Shown: piece after piece, positions 15,326-23,863 of the stretch
Numbering within the stretch: the first letter of the stretch is position 1
Layout: the number at the start of each line of letters is the position of its first letter
NCBI GenBank assembly: GCA_963844205.1
Contig: CAWJNK010000001.1
Span: forward strand, 992,001-1,056,000
Reading direction: 5' to 3'
Source: DASSUW01 sp963844205
Lineage (GTDB): Bacteria; Actinomycetota; Thermoleophilia; Solirubrobacterales; Solirubrobacteraceae
DNA length: 64,000 nucleotides
The notes under the pieces: generated by a model
The model's database searches: none
What the model was told of the DNA's origin: nothing
Seen by the model: only the letters and a program-made list of their open reading frames with translations
Translations under genes and position numbers: made by a program

Positions 15326-17581
15326 ATGCTTCGACTCCTCGTCCTCGCCGCGCTCGTGCTCGCGGTCATGCCGGCTTCGGCGTCGGCCGCCCGGATCAGC
15401 CTGGCCGGTGACACGCACATCACGGTCCGCTCGGGCGTTGAGCCCGATCGCCTGCCGATCGCGCCGGCGGGCGACGTCAACGGTGACAGGCGGCCCGACC
15501 TGATCGTGGGCGCCTCGGGCATCGGCGACGGGAACGCCTGGGTGGTCTTCGGCCAGGCGGCCGCGACCACGATCGACCTCGACGCGCTCGGCAGCCACGG
15601 GTTCGTCATCAGCGAGACCTCCGGCCTCGGAGGGACCGACTTCGGCCACGACGTGGCCGGGGTCGGCGACGTCAACGGCGACGGCCGGGACGACGTGGCG
15701 GTGAGCTTCCCTGTCGCGGGCGCCGGCGGCGCGCGCCGGGGTGGCGCGGCGGTCGTCTTCGGCTCGGCATCGACCGCCGCGGTGGCGGTCGACAGCCAGG
15801 CGGGAGCCGTCGCGGGCGGACGCGGCTACGTGCTGCGCGGGCACGCTGTCAACAGCTATTCCGAGTGGGAGCGGGTAGGCCAGAGCGTGGCCGGGGCCGG
15901 CGACGTCAACGACGACGGCCGGCCCGACGTGATCATCGGCGCTCCGATGATGAGCCGCGGCAACCCCGATTGCTACGGCTCGAACCAGACGTGCCACCAA
16001 GGCGGGGCCTACGTCGTGTTCGGCAAGTCGAGCACGGGCATGGTCGACATCGACAACCTTGGCAACCTCGGCTTCGAGATCTGGGGCCCCGAGGGCGAGC
16101 AGGACCTCATGCTCGGCGAGAGCGTCGCGGGCGGGAGCGACGTCGACGGCGACGGACGCGCCGACGTCGTGGTCGCCAGCTCGGGCGGCGACCATGACGG
16201 GCGGATCGACGCGGGCGTGGCCTACGTCGTCCGCGGACGCGACGGGACCGCGATCGCGGATCTCGGCACGCTGCCCAACGGCGTCACCTGGGCCGGCTTC
16301 CGCGTCGACGGCGCGCTGGCCGGCGACGGGCTCGGATGGTCGTCGGCGCTGGTGCCGGACTCGAACGGCGACGGGCGGGCGGAGCTCCTGCTCGGCGCGC
16401 CCAACAAGGGCGCCGGCAGGGGCGGCGCGTACGTCGTCTTCGGACGATCCGCCACCACCCCCGTCGACGCGGCCGACCTCGGCACGGCGGGCTACCAGCT
16501 CGCGGGCAGCCACAGCGGCGCCCGGAGCGGGAGCTCGGTCGCGGCGGCACCCGACCTCAACGGGGACGGGCGGCCCGAGCTGCTGATCGGCAGCCCGAAT
16601 GCCAACCAGCCCCAGTGGCTCGGCACCATCGACGCCGTCGGATCGATGTCGGTGGTCTTCGGCGAGGCCACGGCGACGAGCCTGTCGCTGGCCGACGCCC
16701 AGCTGGGCGAGCACGGCTACACGGTCTACGGGCCGGCCCCGAACGCCCACTACGGCGAGGACGTGGGCGCCGTGGAGGACCTCGACGGCGACGGCTGGCC
16801 GGACCTCGCGATCTCCTCCAGCGTCTCGGCCGAGGGCGGCCCCGACACGGGCGCGGTGCGGATCATCACCGCGACGCCGCGGCCCGCGGTCACGACCGGC
16901 GGCGCGACGGCCGAGGCGACGTCGGCGACGCTCGCGGGCAGCGTCCGGTCGCCCGACGGGCCCGCGACGTGGAGCTTCGAGTACGGCACGGCCAGCGCGA
17001 CCGTCCCGGTCGTCGCTGCGGCGGCGTCGGCGGCCCGGCCGGTGTCTGCGGTCGCCGGCGGGCTCACGCCCGCGACCGTCCACGGCTACAGGATCGTGGC
17101 GCACAACGCGTGGGGCGTCGCGCGCGGCGCCTCCGCGCAGTTCACGACCGCTCCGGTTGCCACCGCCGAGGACGGCGGCGCGACGGCGGACACCGTGGCG
17201 CCGGTTGTGACCGTGACCCCGCCGGCCTGCCGCGCCGGGCTCTCCAAGCGGCGCTGCCGCGCGCGCCGGACGCGGGCCGGCGCCTGGCGCACGCTGCGCG
17301 GCGTCGCGACCGACGCGGCCCCGACGTCGGGCCTGGCGCGCGTCGAGGTCGCGCTCGTCCGCCGCTCTGGCGCTCGGTGCGCCGCTTGGACGGGCACACG
17401 GTTTGGTGCGCGCGCGTGCGCGCGCGCGAGAACGGCTTTCCGCCCCGCGGCGCTCAGCGGCTCCGCATGGTCGGTCAAGGTGGCCTCGTTGGGCGCCGGC
17501 ACCTACGAGCTGCGCGTACGCGCCGTCGACGGCGCCGGCCACAGCTCCGCGGTCGTCGTGCGAGCACTGCGGCTGCGCTGA
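15326..17581 (+). CDS. Secreted FG-GAP (integrin alpha-like) repeat protein
   Basis: A 751-residue exported protein with a Sec signal peptide (~1-21, ending ASASA). Seven FG-GAP blades with calcium-binding loops follow: GDVNGDRRPDLIVGAS, GDVNGDGRDDVAVSFP, GDVNDDGRPDVIIGAP, SDVDGDGRADVVVASS, DSNGDGRAELLLGAP, PDLNGDGRPELLIGSP and EDLDGDGWPDLAISSS, together ~40-515. These would close a seven-bladed propeller. Residues ~525-615 look like a fibronectin-III domain, then a Cys-containing basic region and a final beta domain (~650-751). Probably an adhesion or matrix-binding surface protein. It has its own upstream gap of 144 bp and is not part of the eCIS operon by spacing. Confidence 0.85.
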   Translation: MLRLLVLAALVLAVMPASASAARISLAGDTHITVRSGVEPDRLPIAPAGDVNGDRRPDLIVGASGIGDGNAWVVFGQAAATTIDLDALGSHGFVISETSGLGGTDFGHDVAGVGDVNGDGRDDVAVSFPVAGAGGARRGGAAVVFGSASTAAVAVDSQAGAVAGGRGYVLRGHAVNSYSEWERVGQSVAGAGDVNDDGRPDVIIGAPMMSRGNPDCYGSNQTCHQGGAYVVFGKSSTGMVDIDNLGNLGFEIWGPEGEQDLMLGESVAGGSDVDGDGRADVVVASSGGDHDGRIDAGVAYVVRGRDGTAIADLGTLPNGVTWAGFRVDGALAGDGLGWSSALVPDSNGDGRAELLLGAPNKGAGRGGAYVVFGRSATTPVDAADLGTAGYQLAGSHSGARSGSSVAAAPDLNGDGRPELLIGSPNANQPQWLGTIDAVGSMSVVFGEATATSLSLADAQLGEHGYTVYGPAPNAHYGEDVGAVEDLDGDGWPDLAISSSVSAEGGPDTGAVRIITATPRPAVTTGGATAEATSATLAGSVRSPDGPATWSFEYGTASATVPVVAAAASAARPVSAVAGGLTPATVHGYRIVAHNAWGVARGASAQFTTAPVATAEDGGATADTVAPVVTVTPPACRAGLSKRRCRARRTRAGAWRTLRGVATDAAPTSGLARVEVALVRRSGARCAAWTGTRFGARACARARTAFRPAALSGSAWSVKVASLGAGTYELRVRAVDGAGHSSAVVVRALRLR

Positions 17582-17621
17582 GCGGTGACGACAAAGGAGC
17601 GACCGTCAGGCGGGTAACGTT

Positions 17622-17654
17622 CCGCCGGGCGCCCATGTTCGGGGCGCCCGGCGG
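17622..17654. terminator. Bidirectional terminator between convergent genes
   Basis: A perfect 13-bp inverted repeat, ccgccgggcgccc (17622-17634) and its complement (17642-17654), with a 7-nt loop. It sits 40 bp after the FG-GAP stop and 10 bp before the convergent M14 stop. Confidence 0.75.
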
Positions 17655-17663
17655 TTCGTTGCG

Positions 17664-18815
17664 CTACTCGTCCGCCGGCGGGCAGCCGGTCTCGCCGGGC
17701 GTCAGGCGCAGTGCCTCGGCGGCGCCGACGTCGGCCCGAGAGAGGCTGCCGTCTGCCAGCGCCTCGATCACGGAGGCCGCCGCCACGTACGCGGTCTTGG
17801 CGATGTAGCCGTTGGCCTTCTGGCCGATGTCGCCCCGCATCTCGACCAGCACCGACGCGGAGCCGAGCAGGCCGTACGCGTTGCGCGAGATCCCCGGAGG
17901 CGTCGTGCCGCAGTAGCGCGAGAAGTTCGCGTAGCCATAGCGGTGCACCGCCTGCACGAGGGTCGACACCGCCTGCTTGGAGCGGAAGACGACCTGGTCG
18001 AACTGCGGCCGGATGCCGAGCGCGTCGGCGGTCGCGGTCGCGTTCGGCCACAGCGTGGAGCCGGTCACCATCTGGCCCTCGGCGTCGGTCTTCGAGCCCT
18101 GGTGGTGCAGATCCATCACGACGTCGACACCCGCTGCGCCGCCGGCGTCGTCGTACGCCTTGCGGATCGCCAGCGCCTCGGGCACGGGGTTGTCGCCCTG
18201 CCCGACGCCGACCGGCCCCGTGTTCGGGTCGTCGCGCGGGTCGCTGACCAGGTAGGAGTGGTAGCGGTTGATGTCGTAGCCGCGGCCGACGGCGTAGAAC
18301 GCCGGGCACGGCGCGACCGTGCAGAACGGGTCGACGTTGTGGCGCCACGGCTCGCCGATCGGCGTGGCGTCGAAGCCGTCGATGTTCACGCGCGGGACGA
18401 TCGTGACGGTCAGGGCGTCCCTGATCTGGTTGGCCCCGGCGGCGTTGCTGGTGAGCGCTCGAACGAGCTCGAGCGCCGAGTTGCTGACCGTGAACTCGTC
18501 GCCGTGCTGGTTGGCGATGATGACGATCCCGCGGTCGCCGCTGCCGATCGTGACGATCGGGATCGCGCGACCGCTGCCCTTGGCCCGGAACGGCGAGTAC
18601 GCCAGCTCGGCCGCCCCGTGGCTGCTTGCCACCAGCCGTTCGAGCGTCGAGACGAGCTCGTCGTAGTCGCGGATCGCCGACAGCGACTGATTCTGGTTCG
18701 GCTGCGCCCATGGGCCGCCGGGTGTCGACTCCGGCTGCTGTGCGCCGGCCGGCCCAGCCGTCAGCGCGGCGATCAGGGCTACCGCCCAGATCGCGGTACA
18801 GGTGCGTAGCAACAT
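17664..18815 (-). CDS. Exported M14-family zinc carboxypeptidase-like protein (copy 1)
   Basis: 383 residues with a Sec signal peptide (MLLRTCTAIWAVALIAALTA, cleavage near AGAQQ). M14 signatures: zinc ligands in NQHGDEF (HxxE) and the third His in VVMDLHHQG, the substrate-Arg/Asn region VNIDGFDATP, and the catalytic Glu in SVLVEMRGDIGQ. I start at ATG 18815, preceded by cgggagggggacc; longer in-frame starts would place the signal peptide internally. Two paralogues lie at 28569-29747 and 29864-30901. Substrate unknown: M14 members cut C-terminal residues or peptidoglycan peptides. Confidence 0.87.
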   Translation of the reverse strand: MLLRTCTAIWAVALIAALTAGPAGAQQPESTPGGPWAQPNQNQSLSAIRDYDELVSTLERLVASSHGAAELAYSPFRAKGSGRAIPIVTIGSGDRGIVIIANQHGDEFTVSNSALELVRALTSNAAGANQIRDALTVTIVPRVNIDGFDATPIGEPWRHNVDPFCTVAPCPAFYAVGRGYDINRYHSYLVSDPRDDPNTGPVGVGQGDNPVPEALAIRKAYDDAGGAAGVDVVMDLHHQGSKTDAEGQMVTGSTLWPNATATADALGIRPQFDQVVFRSKQAVSTLVQAVHRYGYANFSRYCGTTPPGISRNAYGLLGSASVLVEMRGDIGQKANGYIAKTAYVAAASVIEALADGSLSRADVGAAEALRLTPGETGCPPADE

Positions 18816-18971
18816 GGTCCCCCTCCCGTTGGGGTTTTGTCCGCCGTCCAGCAGGTTACCCGGCGGCGGGACCGACGACAGGTCGAGTAACGTTCCGACC
18901 GGCGGTCCGATGTGCGCAGGGGCGATGGGAGGGACGGTGGGCGTCCCTGCAACCGAACGGAAGGATCCGCC

Positions 18972-19220
18972 ATGCCACCGACCCCGCCCACCGACGCGGA
19001 GCTCGACGCGCTGATCCGCGCGCGGCTGGCGCTCGTCGGCATCGACCTCGAGCAGCTCCCGCTGTCCGACCCGTCGGCGCCCGCCGACCAGACGCGCGTG
19101 ATGAGCTCGCTGCGCAGCTTCCTGCGCTCGACCCCGCCCGTCATCTCGGCCTACAGCCCGAGCGTCCAGGACCACCCGCCAGTCGTCTACCCGGCGCCGT
19201 TCAGCGCGTGGACCCGATGA
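18972..19220 (+). CDS. Small 82-residue protein encoded with the Tat amidase
   Basis: 82 residues, no signal peptide, Pro-rich at both ends (MPPTPPTDAELDALIRARLA ... PPVVYPAPFSAW). The ATG follows ggaaggatccgcc and the stop overlaps the amidase start (ATGA), so the two are translationally coupled. It may be an assembly or export partner of the amidase, but I recognise no domain. The upstream leader contains a short hairpin (agggac/gtccct, about 18932-18950). Confidence 0.7.
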   Translation: MPPTPPTDAELDALIRARLALVGIDLEQLPLSDPSAPADQTRVMSSLRSFLRSTPPVISAYSPSVQDHPPVVYPAPFSAWTR

Positions 19221-20803
19221 CCGACGCGCCGCTGGACACCCAACTCGACCGCCGGGCGTTCCTGACCCGGATGGCGGCCGCGTCCGCGCTTGCCGCCGGC
19301 GGCATCGCCGTCGTCGAGGCAAGCTCGCCGCGCACCGCCGTCGCGGCGCCCCTGCCGGACGCTCTCGACGACCTCACCGAGCTCACGCTCGCGCAGACGG
19401 CGGCCGCGATCCGGGAGCGCCGGATCTCGTCCGAGGAGACGGTCCGTGCCCACCTGGAGCGGATCGAGCGCTTCGAGCCCACCTACCTCGCGTTCAACAC
19501 CGTGCTCGCCGAGCAGGCGCTCGTGCGGGCGCGCGAGCTCGACCGCCGGCGACCCGCCGGCGTGCTGCACGGCGTGCCGGTCGTGGTCAAGGACAACTAC
19601 TGGACGAAGGGCGTCGAGACCACGGCGAACTCGCACATCTTCGAGGGGTTCGTCCCCGACGAGGACGCGACGTGCGTCGCGCGTCTTCTCGCCGCGGGCG
19701 CAGTGATCCTCGGCAAGACCCAGATGGGCCCGCTCGCCACGACCCGGGCGACGACGCCCGACGGCGTGGTGACGACGGTCAACGCCTGGACGCCGAACAC
19801 GCCCGCCTTCGATCCCGGCGGCTCGTCGTCGGGCTCGGCCACCGCGGTGGCCGGGCGGCTGGCGTGCTCGAGCATCGGCACCCAGACCGGCGGCTCGATC
19901 ACGAGCCCGTCCAACCAGCAGGGACTGACGGGCCTCAAGCCGACCATGGGCCGGACGTCGCTGTACGGGATCATCCCGCTGACCTACTCGCGCGACCACG
20001 CCGGTCCGCTGGCCCGCGACGCCCGCGACGCGGCGATCATGACCGAGGTCCTGGCGGGCCCGGATCCGAAGGACCCGCGCACCCAGGGCCTGCCGCCCGT
20101 GCCGGACCTGGTGCACGCCGCCGAGCCCGGCGGCAGTCCGGGCCGGCCGCGGGTGCGCTGGGACACCACGCTCGGCGTGCCGCCCGGCTACGCGAGCGGG
20201 ACCTCGGCGACAGCGGTCGCCCGCCGGGCGATGCTCGACGTGTTCGCCGATCTCGGCGTCCGCGTGCGCGAGGTCGCCCTTCCGGAGGAGTGGGACCTGC
20301 TCACGGGCGGCGTGTTCAACAACGTGCGCCTGCCCGAGCGCACCGAGCCGTTCCTGCCGTACCTCAAGCAGGACCTGAAGCTGTTCGGCGTCTCACTCAA
20401 CAGCTGGATGCAGGGGCTGTTCCTGTCCGGCGACGAGTGGATCAAGGGCCAGCGGGCCAAGCACGTGCTGCTCAGGCGCGTGCTGGACGACCTGTTCGCC
20501 CAGTGCGACGCCGTCCTGCAGACCAACCCCGTGCCGTTCGACATCATCGGGCTGCCCGAGATCGCGTTCCCGATCGGCTTCCAGCCGAACGCCGCGAGCG
20601 GCCGCGACGTCCCGATCGGCGCGATCGTCGGCGGCCAGCCGTACGCCGAGGACCGCCTGCTCGCGCTGGCGGGCGCCTACCAGGCGGTCACGGATTGGCA
20701 CCTGCGGCGGCCGGAGGACCCGGCGCCCGCCGCGGCTGCGCGCGCGGCGGCGGCGGCCCGTCCGCGGCTCACGGCCGAGGACGTGGAGCAGCTGACGCAG
20801 TAG
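19217..20803 (+). CDS. Tat-exported amidase (amidase signature family)
   Basis: 528 residues. A Tat signal is present (DRRAFLTRMAAASALAAGG at ~10-28). The amidase signature core is GGSSSGSATAVAGRLACSSI, followed by TQTGGSITSPSNQQGLTGLK containing the cis-Ser/Ser of the Ser-Ser-Lys triad; the Lys is in GVPVVVKDNYW. The family hydrolyses amides (fatty-acid amides, glutamyl amides, lactams); export makes a gatA role unlikely. Its C-terminus is Ala/Arg-rich. Coupled to the upstream 82-residue protein by ATGA. A strong bidirectional terminator follows. Confidence 0.9.
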   Translation: MTDAPLDTQLDRRAFLTRMAAASALAAGGIAVVEASSPRTAVAAPLPDALDDLTELTLAQTAAAIRERRISSEETVRAHLERIERFEPTYLAFNTVLAEQALVRARELDRRRPAGVLHGVPVVVKDNYWTKGVETTANSHIFEGFVPDEDATCVARLLAAGAVILGKTQMGPLATTRATTPDGVVTTVNAWTPNTPAFDPGGSSSGSATAVAGRLACSSIGTQTGGSITSPSNQQGLTGLKPTMGRTSLYGIIPLTYSRDHAGPLARDARDAAIMTEVLAGPDPKDPRTQGLPPVPDLVHAAEPGGSPGRPRVRWDTTLGVPPGYASGTSATAVARRAMLDVFADLGVRVREVALPEEWDLLTGGVFNNVRLPERTEPFLPYLKQDLKLFGVSLNSWMQGLFLSGDEWIKGQRAKHVLLRRVLDDLFAQCDAVLQTNPVPFDIIGLPEIAFPIGFQPNAASGRDVPIGAIVGGQPYAEDRLLALAGAYQAVTDWHLRRPEDPAPAAAARAAAAARPRLTAEDVEQLTQ

Positions 20804-20809
20804 GGCGAA

Positions 20810-20838
20810 AACGGCCCGCCCCACCGGGGCGGGCCGTT
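20810..20838. terminator. Strong bidirectional terminator
   Basis: A perfect 13-bp inverted repeat: aacggcccgcccc (20810-20822) and its complement (20826-20838) with a 3-nt loop, between the convergent amidase and TIM-barrel genes. Confidence 0.85.
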
Positions 20839-20853
20839 CGCACCTTCAGCGGG

Positions 20854-21849
20854 TCAGTACTGCAGGCAGTCGACGTACTCGAAGCTCTCCTTCGCGAACG
20901 CGAACGGGTCGAACGCGCCCGACGGCGGGTCCTGCTCGAGGATGTACTGCTGGATCTGCCCCTGCGAGGCGGCGAAGAGGGCCGCCCAGTCGACCTCGCC
21001 CTGCCCGACGGTCGTCTGCCGCTGGGTGGGCTTGCCGATGTCGATGATGTCCTTGACGTGGAACAGCTCGATGCGGTCACCGAACCGCTCGACCAGTGCC
21101 ACGGGATCCTCGCCGGCGCTCACCGCCCAGCCGACGTCGAGCTGGAAGGTCACCCAGCGCGGGTCGGTGTTCTCGTAGAGGATCTGCCACGCGCTCTTGA
21201 GCGTTCCGTCGCCCTGGGCGTCGACGTACTTCGTGGTCCACTCGGCGGTGTGGTTGTGCCCGAAGATCGGCCCGGTGCCGTTCTTGACCGAGCGCTCGCC
21301 CAGCCGGTTCAGTGTGGCGGCGGTCGCCAGGGTGTTCTCGTAGCTGCCGATGCCGGGCGACGCGAAGCCGCCGGAGCCGGTCCAGCGCTGGCCCAGCAGC
21401 TTGGCGTCCGCGATGTTCGCGTCCCAGTTCGCCTCGCTCGTGGACATGTGGCGCGAGGGCACCGCCAGGCTGTATTTCTCGGCCAGCGCGTCGAACTGCG
21501 CGGCGGTGAGCCCGTGGAAGCTGAACGGCTCGATGTTGCGGAAGCCGACCGAGCTGAGGAACGCGAGGACGTACTCCAGCCGCTGGGCGCGGGTGGCCTC
21601 GGGCCCCGGCGCGCCCGGCTGCGTGTCGATCCCTTGGTCGATGTACCGGTTGAACGTGTACAGCTGAATCGAGATCTTGCTGACCGGGACGCTGCGTCCG
21701 ACGGTGCAGTTGGCCTGGTCGGCCTTGTCCGGCTCTGCCTGCGCGCCGGCCCCTGGCGGGCCGGCCATCGCCAGCAGCATCGCCAAGGCCGCAGCGAGCG
21801 CGAGCAGCGTCGCCGCCGTCGTGGGTCTCATCCGACTGTAGGGCTTCAT
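20854..21849 (-). CDS. Exported sugar phosphate isomerase/epimerase-like TIM-barrel protein (copy 1)
   Basis: 331 residues. ATG 21849 gives a Sec signal peptide (TTAATLLALAAALAMLLAMA, ending GAGAQA). The AP-endonuclease-2/xylose-isomerase-like barrel begins at VSKISIQLYTFNRYI. Likely metal-site residues are in NIEPFSFHG, PIFGHNH, FQLDVGWAV and IELFHVKDI. Close paralogues are at 30911-31843 and 39081-40028; a more distant one is at 32130-33461. Such barrels act on sugars, including 3-keto-glycosides, and export points to an extracytoplasmic substrate. Exact reaction unknown. Confidence 0.85.
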   Translation of the reverse strand: MKPYSRMRPTTAATLLALAAALAMLLAMAGPPGAGAQAEPDKADQANCTVGRSVPVSKISIQLYTFNRYIDQGIDTQPGAPGPEATRAQRLEYVLAFLSSVGFRNIEPFSFHGLTAAQFDALAEKYSLAVPSRHMSTSEANWDANIADAKLLGQRWTGSGGFASPGIGSYENTLATAATLNRLGERSVKNGTGPIFGHNHTAEWTTKYVDAQGDGTLKSAWQILYENTDPRWVTFQLDVGWAVSAGEDPVALVERFGDRIELFHVKDIIDIGKPTQRQTTVGQGEVDWAALFAASQGQIQQYILEQDPPSGAFDPFAFAKESFEYVDCLQY

Positions 21850-21970
21850 GCGAGTCCTCCCGTAGGTCGCTTGGCGCTCGCCGTCGGTGCGCGAGTTCCG
21901 GCGCACGACAACGAATGCACCAGGACTTCTCGCGCCCCCTACCCGACTTTTGTCGCGAGCCCGGCCGATC

Positions 21971-23722
21971 TTATCCGTTCGGCAGCTTCATCGCCTTGCC
22001 GTCGAAGTCCGCGGGGTCGTAGTCGATGCCCATCAGCTCCAGCACGGTGGGCGTCACGTCGACGAGCCGCATCTGGCGGTTCGGGTCCTTCGCACCCACG
22101 CCCGGCCCGGCGAGGACCATCGGGATCTCCTGGATCAGCCGGTTGTGGCCTCCGTGGTCCCCCACGACGCCGTACGTGACGTCGCTCTCGAGCAGGCCCA
22201 CGACGTCGGGCCCGTATGGAGCCGCCATCGTGTCGACCAGCTCGTCGCCGTGCTGGACGAACCAGGCGCGCTCATGGCCTGTCGTCTGGTTCGTGCCGTA
22301 GCGGGCGTAGGTGTCCTGCGCGGCGTCGAGGTGATAGCTCGCGATCACGCCGGGCATCTCGAGCACGGCTTGCGCGGCCTGCTGCTTCTTCGCCGTCGAG
22401 TTGTCCTTCAGCCAGGCGGCGATGTGACCGTCCTGGTAGGAGAAGCGCAAGTTCGTGTCGGCCACCGGGTCCCCGCCGGGCGGTGTGAGCGCGTCGCGCA
22501 GCGCCGCCACCGCAGGGCTCGGGTCGCGGTAGTTCTCGTCGGCGTCCTGGCCGTAGTACCAGTTGCAGTCCGAGCGCAGGCCGCTCGAGCCGTTGACGCT
22601 GTTGCAGCGCACGCCGCCGGAGGTGAGCGGTCCATCGAAGCGCCCCAGGAAGGGCCGGCCGGTCTGGGCGGCATGGTCCGCGGACACCACGATGAGCGTC
22701 TCGTCGAGGATGCCCTTCTCGCGCAGCGCGTCGACGATGCGGCCGACCTGCGCGTCGGCGTTCTTGGCGGCGAACGGGAGGTGGCTGAGCTCCTGATCGG
22801 AGCCGGGCGGTCCGGTGACGTCGTCCTCAGGCCCCCACATGTGCCCCATCTTGTCGATGGCTCCGAGGCTCACCATCATCCCGCGCCAGTCGGGATCGGC
22901 CTGGATCACGCGAATCGCGGCGTCGGCGGACCAGTTGTCGCCGCCGACGTGCAGATCGTCGCGGCCCGGCACGAAGCGGTCGCCGTCGAGCGGATAGATG
23001 GAGGCCGGCAGCAGGCCGCCCGTGCCGTAGGCGCCGGCGCCCTGCCAGGTGGACCAGCGGCTGCACGGGAAGGCGAGACCGAGGTACGCCGGCGGGAGGT
23101 TGCCGCTGACGAACTCGGGCTGGCGCCAGTCCGACGTCTTGTAGGTGGGGTCGCAGGCCGTGGGGCTCGAGCTGCCGCGGATCTGGAAGATGAAGTCCTC
23201 GGGGTCGCCCAGCGTGCCGTCCGCGACGGAGCCCGCGTGCCCGGCCGGGCACGCCGCCGTGCGCTTCTGGGCGATCGACACGAACTTCGAGCTCTCGCCG
23301 AACTCGGCGTCCAGGTAGTCGGCCAGCCGCCGGTATCCGCCGGCTTCGGTGAGCGACCTGAACTGGGCGCAGGTCATGCTCGACGTCACGTAGAGGTCTC
23401 CGGGGGTGCCGAGCACGCCGTCGACGTCGCGATGCACCTCATTCGACCATCCCATGTGCTTCGGGAACAGGCCGCTGGTGAGCACGCTGTGGCTGATCAC
23501 CGTCTCGGCGGCCATGTGGCCGACGATCGCGTTGTCAAAGCTGGCGCCACGGCGCATCAGCGCCTTGACGTTGTCCATGTCGTAGCGCTGGATCGTGTCC
23601 GGTCGCGCCTGGTCGAGCATGATCAGCACGACCCTCGACGGTCGCTCCGGGGCCGCCTGAGCGGGCGCGGCGACGATGGCGGACAGCGCGACGAGCAGCG
23701 CAGCGAGCTTGCGGTGCGACAC
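21971..23722 (-). CDS. Exported alkaline phosphatase superfamily protein (phosphodiesterase/nucleotide pyrophosphatase type)
   Basis: 583 residues starting at GTG 23722, with a Sec signal peptide (KLAALLVALSAIVAAPAQAA). The opening VVLIMLDQARPDTI carries the first metal Asp. The nucleophile region is probably HMAAETVISHSVLTSG. Metal ligands further on are likely in LGAIDKMGHMWG, VVSADHAAQTG and GVVGDHGGHN. Type I phosphodiesterases hydrolyse nucleotide or phospholipid phosphodiesters. It is divergent from the PhoD gene, with which it shares a symmetric element in the 141-bp gap. Confidence 0.85.
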   Translation of the reverse strand: MSHRKLAALLVALSAIVAAPAQAAPERPSRVVLIMLDQARPDTIQRYDMDNVKALMRRGASFDNAIVGHMAAETVISHSVLTSGLFPKHMGWSNEVHRDVDGVLGTPGDLYVTSSMTCAQFRSLTEAGGYRRLADYLDAEFGESSKFVSIAQKRTAACPAGHAGSVADGTLGDPEDFIFQIRGSSSPTACDPTYKTSDWRQPEFVSGNLPPAYLGLAFPCSRWSTWQGAGAYGTGGLLPASIYPLDGDRFVPGRDDLHVGGDNWSADAAIRVIQADPDWRGMMVSLGAIDKMGHMWGPEDDVTGPPGSDQELSHLPFAAKNADAQVGRIVDALREKGILDETLIVVSADHAAQTGRPFLGRFDGPLTSGGVRCNSVNGSSGLRSDCNWYYGQDADENYRDPSPAVAALRDALTPPGGDPVADTNLRFSYQDGHIAAWLKDNSTAKKQQAAQAVLEMPGVIASYHLDAAQDTYARYGTNQTTGHERAWFVQHGDELVDTMAAPYGPDVVGLLESDVTYGVVGDHGGHNRLIQEIPMVLAGPGVGAKDPNRQMRLVDVTPTVLELMGIDYDPADFDGKAMKLPNG

Positions 23723-23762
23723 GGCCGGACCCCCTCCTCGATTGGCTCGCTGCCAGTCCTAC

Positions 23763-23833
23763 CTCACATATCAGAAGGCTGTCAAATCGTTGCGAAACGG
23801 GTTGCGCGCGGTGAGCGAACCCTGATATGTGAG
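23763..23833. promoter_or_regulatory. Mirror-image 12-bp boxes in the divergent phosphatase promoter region
   Basis: CTCACATATCAG (23763-23774) and its exact reverse complement CTGATATGTGAG (23822-23833) lie 47 bp apart. They sit 41 and 31 bp upstream of the two divergent start codons. The boxes are AT-rich in a GC-rich gap. They could be paired operator half-sites or the -10 regions of two mirrored promoters that share one regulator, possibly a phosphate regulator. Confidence 0.6.
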
Positions 23834-23863
23834 CGGCAACAGCGACGAGGGGGAGGAGATCCA

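Noticed and set aside
15275..17542. 755-codon minus frame opposite the FG-GAP gene
   Set aside because: Antisense shadow of repetitive GDxNGDG coding; the plus frame has a signal peptide and seven intact repeats.
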